DNA of 63,468 nt from Sporosarcina aquimarina (GCF_019748715.1 NZ_JACLBZ010000037.1:1-63468); one strand, 5' to 3'. Shown: positions 8,855-17,232, counted from the stretch's first letter. The notes: a model not told the origin generated them from the letters alone. Made by a program: numbers and translations.

Positions 8855-9568
8855 ATGATGAGCTTTATTCAAGATACCTTATCAATATTCAAAAAGAGAG
8901 AATTGTTATTAATAGAAAGCAAAAAAGAGTCTGAAGGGGTATATTCCTTTCTATTCGAAAAAGAACAGGGTTTAACCTGGAAAGCAGGACAACATGGTCT
9001 GTTTACGATTATACATAGGAAGACAAAAAAACCGATACGGCCATTTTCTATTGCATTTGCTCCAACCGAGAATGTGATTAGACTCACAATGCGTATTAGT
9101 ATCAACCAAGCGATTTTAAGAAAGCCATGTTAGAGTTAAAACAAGGCATGAAACTTAAAATGAGTGGACCATTAGGCGGGGGGGGCGGGTTATCTCCAAA
9201 ATAACAGTCCTTCCCTTCTAATTGCAGGCGGGATCGGAATAACACAATTTCGGTCGATAATAACACAATTGAAGACTGAAGAGATTGGACAGAATAATTT
9301 ACATCTGCTTTATTTAGATAGCAATAAAGCATTTATATTTAAAGATGAACTTGATGGAATTGCTGAAAACACTTCAATAAGTGTAACTTACCTTGATTCA
9401 AGAGATGAATTACATCAGGAAATAGACAAGTTTACCAATGTATATAAGAATGGTAGTAAATACTATATTGCGGGACCGAAGCCAATGGTAGATACAATTT
9501 CAATATCCCTAACAAACAATAATATTTCAAAACAAAATATCAAAAAAGATGCCTTTTTCGGAAATTAA
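8855..9568 (+). pseudogene. Ferredoxin/flavodoxin reductase-like gene with two compensating frameshifts
   Basis: The N-terminal part (8855-9133) reads as an FAD-binding barrel with WKAGQHGLFTI and RPFSIAFAP, the flavin-binding signature of ferredoxin reductase-type oxidoreductases. Near 9110 the frame is lost; reading on in another frame gives SDFKKAMLELKQGMKLKMSGPLG, as expected for the family. Around the G8 run at about 9179-9186 the frame changes again, and LLIAGGIGIT and YYIAGPKPMVD complete the NAD-binding domain up to 9568. The first and last parts share one frame, so the two indels compensate. A lost C near 9108 and slippage in the G run would explain it. Decay and sequencing error are both possible. 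Confidence 0.65.
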
Positions 9569-9617
9569 AAATTAACACACACAACCAGACCATTTTCTAG
9601 AAGAAAGGAGTTTTAAT

Positions 9618-10058
9618 TTGAAAAAAATTGATGCATTAAAAGCCGGGGTTGCTGTAATTATTTTGAACCAAGAGAATCAAGTTCTATTGCAAAAAAGAGC
9701 GGATGTGGGCCTGTGGGGTATCCCTTCAGGACATGTGGAAATTGGTGAAACCGTGTCTGAAGCAGTTATAAGAGAAGTAAAAGAAGAGACGAATTTAGAT
9801 GTAAGAATTGAAAAGCTAATTGGTGTTTATTCCGATCCTAATTCACAAGTTTTCAATTATCCAAATGGCAAGACAGTTCATTTTATAACGACTTGTTTTC
9901 TTGCTGAAATTACAGGTGGGGAATTGAAATGTAATTCAGACGAATCGCTTGAAATTAAATTTTTCGGCCAGGATAATTTACCAGAAGATCTGTTAACAAT
10001 GCACCCTCAATGGTTAGAGGATGCTCTTTCAAAAAAGGAAGCAGCATTTATTCGCTGA
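9618..10058 (+). CDS. Nudix hydrolase
   Basis: A 146-residue protein whose residues 38-60 form a complete Nudix box, GHVEIGETVSEAVIREVKEET in outline, with the REVxEE metal-binding core intact. Such enzymes hydrolyse nucleoside diphosphates linked to another group, often damaged nucleotides, NADH or ADP-ribose. The surrounding LLQKRADVGLWGIPSG pattern is typical of MutT-like or ADP-ribose-type members, but it does not define the substrate. The start codon at 9618 (TTG) has the ribosome binding site GAAAGGAG. The gene follows the damaged reductase gene by 49 bases. Confidence 0.85.
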   Translation: MKKIDALKAGVAVIILNQENQVLLQKRADVGLWGIPSGHVEIGETVSEAVIREVKEETNLDVRIEKLIGVYSDPNSQVFNYPNGKTVHFITTCFLAEITGGELKCNSDESLEIKFFGQDNLPEDLLTMHPQWLEDALSKKEAAFIR

Positions 10059-10180
10059 CCAATATTCTGGAATCGTTTTTACGTTATCCGTTTTTATATT
10101 CCGTAATAATAGGGTATGTATTTAAGGTAAACAGAAAAGAATAGTAAAAATACGTGAATGACTAGGAGGAAAACAAACCA

Positions 10181-11134
10181 ATGGCATATATAATATTAAT
10201 TATTGGATTTGCATTGTTAATAAAAGGAGCTGGCTATTTTGTTGACGGGGCTTCCAATATCGCGAGACTGCTTCAGGTTCCGCCTATTTTAATCGGGTTA
10301 ACAATTGTAGCTTTTGGGACAAGTTCACCGGAAGCGACGGTCAGTATTATTGCAGCACTGGAAGGAAGTGCTGAGGTTGCAGTAGGAAACGTAGTTGGAA
10401 GCAATATTTTTAACATTACTCTCGTCGTAGGAGTGGCTGCTTTTCTATATCCTTTGAAGGTTGAAAGTGAGACTATTAGAAAAGAAATTCCATTTACCTT
10501 ACTCGCAAGTGTGGCATTGCTTATTCTTATGAGTGACATGGCATTGCAAGGGTTCAGCAGCAACATGATTACACGTGGTGATGGATTCATCTTCTTATTG
10601 TTCCTTTCCATTTTCATGTATTACGTTATCGAGATTGGACTAAAAAGCCGAAAAAATGCTGCGAATGAACCCGTACCTGAGAATATCAGCTGGGGTAAAA
10701 ATATATTAATTACCATATTAGGCTTGGCTGCTATTATATTTGGAGGGGATTTAGTAGTAGATAATGGTACAAAAATCGCCTACTCTCTTGGCATGAGTGA
10801 AACATTGGTGGGACTCACAATTATTGCAATTGGAACATCTCTTCCTGAACTTGTCACATCTATTTCGGCGGCACTGAAAAAAGAAAGTGAAATAGCACTG
10901 GGGAATATTGTAGGGAGTAATATTTTCAACATTTTATTTGTACTTGGTGCTTCGGCTGCAATCTCTCCATTAGCCGTGAATGATAAGGTGTTTATTGATG
11001 TGGTGTTCATGATCGTCCTAACTGTTGTGTTAATGATTTTCTCAAGGACCAATTTCAAGATTGGGAAGCGGGAAGGATCAGTGCTTGCTGCCGCCTATAT
11101 TGTTTATTTGGTATATATTATAATACGGAATTAA
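10181..11134 (+). CDS. Calcium/sodium antiporter, CaCA family (YrbG-like)
   Basis: A 317-residue integral membrane protein with ten predicted helices in two inverted halves. Each half carries the alpha-repeat of cation/Ca exchangers: GTSSPEATVS with GNVVGSNIFNI in the first half, and GTSLPELVTS with GNIVGSNIFNI in the second. The paired acidic residues in GTSxPE are the ion-coordinating residues of the family. Length and symmetry match bacterial YrbG/NCX_Mj-type exchangers, which move Ca2+ out against Na+ or H+. The ribosome binding site TAGGAGG precedes ATG 10181, and a hairpin follows the gene. Confidence 0.88.
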   Translation: MAYIILIIGFALLIKGAGYFVDGASNIARLLQVPPILIGLTIVAFGTSSPEATVSIIAALEGSAEVAVGNVVGSNIFNITLVVGVAAFLYPLKVESETIRKEIPFTLLASVALLILMSDMALQGFSSNMITRGDGFIFLLFLSIFMYYVIEIGLKSRKNAANEPVPENISWGKNILITILGLAAIIFGGDLVVDNGTKIAYSLGMSETLVGLTIIAIGTSLPELVTSISAALKKESEIALGNIVGSNIFNILFVLGASAAISPLAVNDKVFIDVVFMIVLTVVLMIFSRTNFKIGKREGSVLAAAYIVYLVYIIIRN

Positions 11135-11147
11135 TGGGAACCGTTAT

Positions 11148-11176
11148 GCCCTGGGGTGCTGTATGAAACCCCGGGC
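11148..11176 (+). terminator. GC-rich hairpin after antiporter gene
   Basis: GCCCTGGGG (11148-11156) can pair with CCCCGGGC (11169-11176) around one bulged T. No T run follows, so termination efficiency is doubtful. Confidence 0.4.
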
Positions 11177-11232
11177 TATAACAAGTTTCACATTTGGTGA
11201 TGAGACTTGGTGAAAGAAGTCGCGGTATGACC

Positions 11233-11283
11233 AAAGAAGATGACACGGTTGATGAAATTGACCTTGTGTTATCTTCTTTTCTA
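11233..11283 (+). terminator. Terminator-like long hairpin
   Basis: The arms 11233-11246 and 11266-11279 (AAAGAAGATGACAC and GTGTTATCTTCTTT) pair over 14 positions with one G-T, leaving a 19-base loop. The right arm runs into T residues. It is a better candidate than the preceding hairpin for ending antiporter transcription. Confidence 0.5.
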
Positions 11284-11550
11284 TATGACGGAAAGATGAT
11301 AGAGCCAGGTCCTTTTAAAAATTGCGTTTTTTACATAAGGAGAGAGTCGGCTTCGAATGTTAAATTATATTATTTTTTATAAGGTTTAAGGAACTGTTGA
11401 AGAGACTGATGGAACTAACATCCTGCCGTCGCGTTCAAAGTGGAACGAATAGAATAAGAACTTGATTCAGGTGGAAATTTTCTTTACCAAACTGCCTTTT
11501 TAAAATAAAGTATAACAAATATAATTAGATTTTTTAGGAGGTCAAAATGA

Positions 11551-11946
11551 GTGAGTAGTTCCCCAAATAAAATGAAACTTATCATTCCAAAAGGATGTAA
11601 TAATGCTCCAAGAAAACAAATAGTCATTGACTTTACAGTAGCTATAGTTAAGCTGCAACATGAAATCATTAAGGAGTATGCAGTTGAATCAATTATATGG
11701 TATCAGTTAAAAGATCATAAAAAAATAGAAGGTATAGGTTCATTTGTTACTACCTTGCAAGATGAAGTTAAAAACCTTGTTTCCTGCCTTGAAATTTACC
11801 AAGTGATAACTCACGGGAAATTTGCTTCTATAAATGGTGTGATTTCATTAATAAATGGTACAGAAATTGACTTCTGTGATGTATATACATTTAGTAATAG
11901 TTCGAGGACTGGAAAAGTTAAAGAAATTAAATCCTATAGGCTATAA
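11551..11946 (+). CDS. NTF2-like / SnoaL-type protein
   Basis: A 131-residue protein resembling the NTF2-like cone-fold family found across Firmicutes. The N-terminus MKLIIPKGCNNAPRKQIVIDF, the central ESIIWYQLKDHKKIEGIGSF segment, and the strands ITHGKFASINGVI, FCDVYTFSN and KVKEIKSY follow the family pattern. The biochemical role is unknown. I take GTG 11551 as start because AGGAGGT ends 8 bases before it; the ATG at 11547 is in another frame and stops after three codons. The 3' end overlaps the maximal frame of the next gene. Confidence 0.65.
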   Translation: MSSSPNKMKLIIPKGCNNAPRKQIVIDFTVAIVKLQHEIIKEYAVESIIWYQLKDHKKIEGIGSFVTTLQDEVKNLVSCLEIYQVITHGKFASINGVISLINGTEIDFCDVYTFSNSSRTGKVKEIKSYRL

Positions 11947-11989
11947 TCTGGAAAGTGAAGTTTTTAAAAACGGAACTAGAGGTGAAGTT

Positions 11990-12955
11990 GTGTATATTTT
12001 AGACCAAACGAATGAATTGGATATCGATTCACCTGAGTTCGATGTGCGAAATAACGAAGTGAAAAATCAGCGGAAAATGCTTTTTGATTATTTTATTATG
12101 AAAGCCTGTACTGTGGATATATTGATGTACAAAGGGTTAACTGAAGAGAAGATACTAAAGCAGATGAAGAAGCTTTTTAAAAACCAACGAGTAAAAACAG
12201 ATCATCATGGTAAATGCTACAAATTCTTTTTAGATGACGCTGCCAGGAGTTGGATTACAGCAAATAATATCAGTGAATGTACGAGCGTTATATATGATAA
12301 ACACGACAAAGTGATTGCCGATTTTAATAGACATGTATCGTTTTATGAACAAGTGCCTTTGCCATGTGGTGTGTTGCCAGTGAAAGAGCTGCCATTTCAA
12401 CTGGAAATTTATATTCCCGATAAAGATAGAGAACGTGATGTAGATTTACAAGAACAGGCTAAATCGTATTATATCAATACGGACTATGATTGTATGGAGA
12501 AATTTGCTTTTGAAACAATTGAAAATCTTTATTTTTATCCATTGTCTATCTATATTGAAACGCACGACGGAGAGCAACGTCAAATGCAGAAGGATTGGGC
12601 GGAGTATGATGTAGAATATATAGACTCTGGGCAGCGTGTGTTGACCCTCTCTTCAAAAGGGATGTATCATGCGGAAGTCCCCGGCTTCTTTTTAACAGTA
12701 AAGAACACCGATGAATTAAATATTGTGTTCGAAAAATTATTTTACTTAGCATATCAAAACGATACGTTCATTGTATCTCAAAATAAGCTGGAGAACCGAA
12801 CTGGCCGTAACCGAATTTTCAAATCAAGTGATAAAGTCGTTTTAACGTTCGATCATGATGCACAAGGGATTGTCCTATACAGCGCGCTGAATCTAGAAAA
12901 AGTAAAGAGCTATTTTACAAATTATATGATTACACATATACAACAAGAGAGTTAG
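11990..12955 (+). CDS. Uncharacterised 321-residue protein, possibly 5'-truncated
   Basis: I do not recognise this protein. It has no signal peptide or membrane segment and is rich in charged residues. It has a helical stretch near GLTEEKILKQMKKLFKNQRV that could be a winged-helix-like element, and its C-terminal half looks beta-rich. The frame is open upstream to ATG 11855, which would overlap the NTF2-like gene by 92 bases. I prefer GTG 11990, preceded by AGAGGTGA. However, the sequence between these points (NPIGYNLESEVFKNGTRGE) looks protein-like, so the gene may have lost its true 5' end when it was joined to its neighbour. Confidence 0.45.
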   Translation: MYILDQTNELDIDSPEFDVRNNEVKNQRKMLFDYFIMKACTVDILMYKGLTEEKILKQMKKLFKNQRVKTDHHGKCYKFFLDDAARSWITANNISECTSVIYDKHDKVIADFNRHVSFYEQVPLPCGVLPVKELPFQLEIYIPDKDRERDVDLQEQAKSYYINTDYDCMEKFAFETIENLYFYPLSIYIETHDGEQRQMQKDWAEYDVEYIDSGQRVLTLSSKGMYHAEVPGFFLTVKNTDELNIVFEKLFYLAYQNDTFIVSQNKLENRTGRNRIFKSSDKVVLTFDHDAQGIVLYSALNLEKVKSYFTNYMITHIQQES

Positions 12956-12988
12956 GCAATTAACTTGCCTCTCAAATTCTTACAAAAG

Positions 12989-13014
12989 AATATTTTGTAT
13001 TGGGCGTTTTATTA
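12989..13014 (+). repeat. 26-bp direct repeat, right copy
   Basis: Identical over 26 bases to 7570-7595, the end of the serine hydrolase gene. Here it is not part of any gene, so it is the duplicated, non-functional copy. Confidence 0.7.
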
Positions 13015-13084
13015 ATAGAAATGGGGTGTTTTAATGAGCAATTGATAAGAACTCATACAATTTAGCACGCAATACTATTTGAAT

Positions 13085-13262
13085 ACCGCCTAGTCAGGGT
13101 CTTTTTCATTGGTTGGCCAGCAAAATCACAAAATACAAAAACATCGCAAGCAAGCCAAGTATTAAACCGACGCGGGCCCACTCGACGATGTGTATATTTA
13201 ATTTGCCGGGGGATTCAAAATCCCGCCACTAATGAGCAATCAAAACAAAATCGCCTAAATCT
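13085..13262 (-). pseudogene. Relic 3' end of a second DUF1646 transporter gene
   Basis: This stretch aligns base by base with the terminator and last part of the DUF1646 gene at 17238-17450. It shares the CCAGCAAAATCACAAAATAC block, the CACTAATGAGCAAT block and even the terminator-type GGTCTTTTTCATT. It carries deletions and substitutions, including loss of part of the sequence around 13210, and has no intact frame. It shows that a second copy, or a rearranged fragment, once lay about 4 kb away from the present gene. Confidence 0.65.
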
Positions 13263-13413
13263 TTCGAGTCTTGTAGCTGGGAGGAATAATACTCATTATC
13301 TTAAGTTGCGTAATATAAGGTATTGATAAGTCTATCATTGGAAATGGGCACCTTTATATAGGGATGCATATGCTAATTTATAAACATGCAAAGGCTAATA
13401 TGGGGGTGCTGGG

Positions 13414-15015
13414 GTGGGTAAGGTTCATAGTGGGAATTTAACGTTTGATTATATCGTAATTGGTACTGGACCAGCTGGATCAGTCATTTCGAAAAAGCTG
13501 ACAGATGATAAAAAAACATCCTTGCTTGTTTTGGAGGCGGGGGATCATAACAGTGGGGAGCAGCCAATAAGCAATTCGCTTTTTGCCCCGCCATTCATTC
13601 TAACGGATAACTATTTGCCTGAATATTTTTGGCAGGGAAAGGGTGTCCCACAGAAAAACGTAAATAGCCGTTCCTTTGAGTGGACGGGTGGACGGACTCT
13701 AGGCGGCAGTTCCTCAGTTAATAATGAACAATATGTACGACCTTCGCAAGTGAATATAAAACAATGGGAGAAAAGCCTTGGACCGCTTTGGTCGCCTGAA
13801 CAGGAAACCTATCAATTTGCAAAGTTGGAGAACTACAACGGTGCAACCTATAATCCATATGCTCGGGGATACGGCGGGCGATTGAATATCAGATAGACTC
13901 CGGCGTACCCAACTGACATGGCAGAAAAGATGGTTTCGGCTATGGAACGGGCCACTGGTCTTTCAAGAATTCTTGACTATAATGACCCGAATACGCCACT
14001 TGGTCCCTTTACGAGATAGCAACTTTATCAGATGCCTGACGGTCAACGAGAGAGTGCGGATACCGCCTTTCTATCGCCCGATGTTATGACTGTGAGTGGT
14101 CAAGGCGTAAATGAGAGAAAGCTAACAGTATATTATAATTCAACAGCTCTTCGTGTGATTTTTGATAATGAAAAACGCGCAATTGGCGTCGAGTTCCTTA
14201 GAGCAGGGAAGTGTGTCCGTGCGTACGTTCGCAGAAAGGTCATTGTATCCGCTGGAATCAATAGTCCTCAGCTGTTAATGCTTTCTGGAATTGGATCGTC
14301 AGACATCCTGGATAAAGCCGGAATCCCCATTGTGTTTCATAATCCCAATGTCGGAATGAACCTAACCACCCACTCCGCCAATACAGCTACTTTTACAACG
14401 AATCCAAACGACAAAGCACTGCCAGCCAATGATCCATTTGCACTTTATACAGGTGGAGCCTTTTTACCGGACCCAACGCCTGGATCTGATCCAAACCGTC
14501 GTGGGGTACAAATTATTGGCCAAATTGATTCTAATGGAATGTTAAACATTGTCTTTTTCCTGTTAGAACCAAAAAGCCGTGGTTCTGTTAAAATCCAAAA
14601 CTATGATCCATTAAAGATTGTGCTTGCGGACGAGGGGTTTCTGAATAACCCAGCCGACCTGGAATCCCTTAAAACAGTTTACAAAATCTATATTAGAAAT
14701 ATTGCGGCGGAGCTATTAAAGATTGACCCAAAGTATCAACTTGTTTCGCCCACACTTGATACTATTAACGACAATAGCAAGCTTGAAATGTATATAAAGA
14801 ACAACCTTGCCCCCACACATCATGTACAAGGTACGCTTCGAATGGCACCCAATGAAAAGAGTGGGGTTGTAGATGCCAGGGGACACGTTTTTGGCGTACA
14901 GGATTTGATAGTTGCAGATGATTCCATTGCACCGTTCGTTTCGGACGGTAACACCTCGGCGCCTGCATTCTTCATTGGAGCAAACATTGCGGATCATCTC
15001 CTTGCGGGTCATTAA
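13414..15015 (+). pseudogene. GMC-family oxidoreductase with two in-frame amber codons
   Basis: One frame of 534 codons encodes a glucose-methanol-choline oxidoreductase. It contains the N-terminal FAD-binding DYIVIGTGPAGSVISKKL, a GGRTLGGSSSVNNEQYVRP signature, a second signature KVIVSAGINSPQLLMLSGIG, and a C-terminal THHVQGTLRMAP...NTSAPAFFIGANIADHL end. TAG codons interrupt it at 13894-13896 and 14017-14019. The context suggests the first replaced a Gln (CAG) and the second a Trp or Gln. Homology continues through both without a shift. GTG 13414 has a GGGGGTGCTGGGG purine stretch upstream. It would have been a flavin-dependent alcohol, choline or sugar oxidase. Confidence 0.8.
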
Positions 15016-15045
15016 ACGAGGTGACAGTGGCTGCTATAATACAAG

Positions 15046-15113
15046 GTACCTAATGTGAAAAATCTTGAGATTTTCGAATTGTTTAAACAAACTCAATAGT
15101 TTCGTGCACAGGT
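15046..15113 (+). repeat. Intergenic repeat family, copy A
   Basis: It begins with a GTACCT block and ends with GTTTAAACAAACTCAATAG plus TTTCGTGCA (15081-15108). The same building blocks recur at 15873-15970 and 17131-17176. Confidence 0.5.
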
Positions 15114-15149
15114 ACCTCAACCAAAGAATCGACGAAGGAGGGATATGAG

Positions 15150-15836
15150 ATGATTGAAGCACGCGAGCCGATAATTGTAGAGTTTCCTTTAAGAGGAGAA
15201 TGGTACTCTCCTAACACGCCAGGGACAAAAATTCCTAGTCACGGCACAAACCAATTAGGATCAAGATATGCTTATGACTTTATTCAAGTGGATTGGGAAA
15301 GAATGGGTTGGCCCGCCTATCGCACTAGTTTGGCGCAATATTTACTTTTCGGGGTTCCCTTAGATGATTATTATTGTTGGGGGCAAGAAGTATTTGCTCC
15401 TTGTGAAGGAATCATTGTCCAAGCAAAGGACGGTTATAAAGAACGAGCAAGAACAAAATTGCTTTCAGATATGTCTAACGCTTATAAAAATGCTCATTAT
15501 TTCGACCTAAAAAAAGACGACATACAATCAGTGGCTGGCAACTACATCATTATAGAATGTGCCGACAATATATATGCTGGATTAGTCCATCTTCAAACAG
15601 GGTCAATTCAGGTTTCAGTTGGTCAGCGTGTAAAAAAAGGTGAAGTTATTGGTAGAGTTGGTCACTCGGGTAACTCCTTTGCTCCGCATTTGCATTTTCA
15701 ACTTATGGATAGTAGTGACATAGCTACTGCAAATGGATTGCCTTTTGCTTTTGAACAATACGAAATATTTAAAAATGGCCTATGGGAAAAAGTAAATAAT
15801 GGGATTCCAACAAATAAGGATAGAATAAGATTTTAA
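15150..15836 (+). CDS. M23-family peptidase (LytM-like)
   Basis: A 228-residue protein with the zinc-peptidase fold of M23/lysostaphin-type enzymes. His31 and Asp43 (SHGTNQLGSRYAYDF) form the H-x-D ligand pair, His147 (GLVHL) is the likely catalytic His, and the HLH motif at 180-182 (APHLHFQL) supplies the third ligand. Family members cut peptidoglycan cross-bridges. No clear signal peptide is visible, so it may act inside the cell or be exported atypically; many such short M23 proteins are of unknown substrate. The ribosome binding site GAAGGAGG precedes ATG 15150. The gene is bracketed by two copies of an intergenic repeat. Confidence 0.8.
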   Translation: MIEAREPIIVEFPLRGEWYSPNTPGTKIPSHGTNQLGSRYAYDFIQVDWERMGWPAYRTSLAQYLLFGVPLDDYYCWGQEVFAPCEGIIVQAKDGYKERARTKLLSDMSNAYKNAHYFDLKKDDIQSVAGNYIIIECADNIYAGLVHLQTGSIQVSVGQRVKKGEVIGRVGHSGNSFAPHLHFQLMDSSDIATANGLPFAFEQYEIFKNGLWEKVNNGIPTNKDRIRF

Positions 15837-15872
15837 AAATTCTGATGAACAGGAATAAATGAAAATAGGCTC

Positions 15873-15970
15873 GTATAATGTACCTGTGTGAGAAACTAAC
15901 AGGAAGGTTTCAATAGTCGTGATTATTTCATTAATCGCGTAAGTTTAAACAAACTCAATGGTCTTATGCA
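15873..15970 (+). repeat. Intergenic repeat family, copy B
   Basis: It contains GTATAATGTACCTGTGTGAG at its left and GTTTAAACAAACTCAATGG plus TCTTATGCA at 15943-15970. The right block differs from copy A at only a few positions. Confidence 0.5.
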
Positions 15971-16018
15971 AAGAAAAGATATAAATAGTCTCCTCATTGC
16001 TTAAAAGAGCTTAAGTAT

Positions 16019-16060
16019 GACAAAGGCATCCTGAATAGATCTATTCAGGATGCCTTTGTC
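16019..16060. terminator. Perfect 42-bp palindrome at the Lrp gene end
   Basis: The two 21-base halves of GACAAAGGCATCCTGAATAG... are exact reverse complements, centred at 16039/16040. The Lrp stop codon (complement of 16041-16043) lies at the centre. Neither strand shows a strong T run after it. It could act as a hairpin terminator in both directions or as RNA 3'-end protection. Confidence 0.5.
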
Positions 16061-16502
16061 TATCTAAAACAACCATGTCATTAGTAAATGGTTTATAGTC
16101 TACAACTGAAGATAATTTTATTAAGGTAGTCGGTTCTCCGAAAGATAAAGTAGCATCAATAAATTCTTCAAGTATTTTCACTGATTCCGTTACAACCTTT
16201 ACTAAGTAACTAAACTGGCCGGCTAAACGATGGCACTCTACTACTATAGGTTGTTCTTTGCAAAAATCTTTGAATTTTCCCCCTTGTTTTGTATCGAATA
16301 AGATAAATGCTGTTATGTTTTTATTGAGTTTTTCAGGGTCAATGATAGCACGATATCCTTTTATAACTTCTTTATCTTCAAGTTTTTTTACCCTTTCATT
16401 TGTTGCAGGCGTTGAAAGCCCGATTTTCTTTCCTAATTCTGTCATTGATATTCGAGCGTTTTTTTGAAGTTGTATAAGAATGCTATGATCAATCTCGTCC
16501 AA
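16041..16502 (-). CDS. Lrp/AsnC-family transcriptional regulator
   Basis: A 153-residue regulator. An N-terminal winged helix-turn-helix (IDHSILIQLQKNARISMTELGKKIGLSTPATNERVKKLEDKEVIKGY) leads into the RAM ligand-binding domain (residues about 65-145). It reads from TTG 16502 behind AAGGAGG. Such proteins sense amino acids and often control a divergent neighbour; here that is the GNAT acetyltransferase 163 bases away. The shared AT-rich intergenic region contains a TATACT box for the acetyltransferase. Which amino acid is sensed cannot be told from sequence. Confidence 0.85.
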   Translation of the reverse strand: MDEIDHSILIQLQKNARISMTELGKKIGLSTPATNERVKKLEDKEVIKGYRAIIDPEKLNKNITAFILFDTKQGGKFKDFCKEQPIVVECHRLAGQFSYLVKVVTESVKILEEFIDATLSFGEPTTLIKLSSVVDYKPFTNDMVVLDRQRHPE

Positions 16503-16665
16503 GTTTTTTCCTCCTTAAAATTTTAAGTACATATATATTATTAAAGTTTTAATTTAGGTATTCTCAAAATAAAACTTAAAATCGTTATGTATTCAGAATA
16601 ATATACCATATATACTTGTGATTAAGAAAAAATTAAATTATATAGGAATGGGGAGAGGAATTAAA

Positions 16666-17109
16666 ATGAACATATATCATGCTACCATTGAAGACTTAGA
16701 AGGAGTTTCAAAATTATTTAATTTGTATCGTATGTTTTATCAACAACCATCGGATTTAGAAGGGGCTAAGACTTACATAAAAAAACGTTTAGAAAGCAGG
16801 GATTCTGTTATATTAGTTGTTAAAGATAAACAAGGATACGTTGGATTTACTCAACTCTACCCAACATTTTCATCAATATCGATGAAAAGAGTATGGATAT
16901 TAAATGACTTATATGTGGATGCAGAAGCTAGGAACCAAGGGGTAGGAGAAATGCTCATAGACAAAGCTAAAGAGTTTGCTGGTGAGACAGGGGCAAAAAG
17001 TATTAGTTTAAGTACGGCACCGGATAATTATTCTGCACAAAGACTATATGAAAGAAATGGGTACGTTCGAGACTCACATTTTTATCAATATGAATTAGGT
17101 TTGTCCTAA
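16666..17109 (+). CDS. GNAT-family N-acetyltransferase
   Basis: A 147-residue enzyme that transfers acetyl from acetyl-CoA to an unknown amine. The acetyl-CoA binding region is clear: LNDLYVDAEARNQGVGEMLIDKA, with the Q/RxxGxG/A loop as NQGVGE. It is followed by the ISLSTAPDNYSAQRLYERNGYV helix typical of the superfamily. ATG 16666 is chosen because GGGAGAGGA lies just upstream; the frame opens earlier at 16618 but has no ribosome binding site there. It is transcribed divergently from the Lrp gene, which may regulate it. Confidence 0.85.
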   Translation: MNIYHATIEDLEGVSKLFNLYRMFYQQPSDLEGAKTYIKKRLESRDSVILVVKDKQGYVGFTQLYPTFSSISMKRVWILNDLYVDAEARNQGVGEMLIDKAKEFAGETGAKSISLSTAPDNYSAQRLYERNGYVRDSHFYQYELGLS

Positions 17110-17130
17110 TTAAACTTCAAATGTATTATT

Positions 17131-17176
17131 CGTATAGAGTACCTGTCTGAGAAACAAACTCAATAATTCCATGTAA
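17131..17176 (+). repeat. Intergenic repeat family, copy C (short)
   Basis: CGTATAGAGTACCTGTCTGA followed directly by GAAACAAACTCAATAATTCC. It joins the left and right blocks of copies A and B without the intervening sequence. Confidence 0.45.
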
Positions 17177-17232
17177 TCGATATCCCAACCGAACACTTCG
17201 GAGTGACTTCGTCTAATTGGATGCAAATAGAG

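Larger units (their letters stand above)
12956..13413. other. Gene-free relic region
   Basis: No intact gene is visible. The stretch is a mosaic of remnants: the right copy of the 26-bp repeat (3' end of the serine hydrolase gene), a decayed 3' end of a DUF1646 gene on the minus strand, and an unassigned remainder up to the GTG of the GMC oxidoreductase. Confidence 0.6.

Noticed and set aside
11194..11382. 62-codon plus-strand frame
   Set aside because: It runs through the long hairpin at 11233-11279, has no ribosome binding site and no protein-like features, so I treat the region as a terminator.
13414..15015. Pyrrolysine or amber-suppressed gene
   Set aside because: No pyl genes or suppressor tRNA are in the window, and the lost residues are likely Gln and Trp, so simple nonsense decay is preferred.
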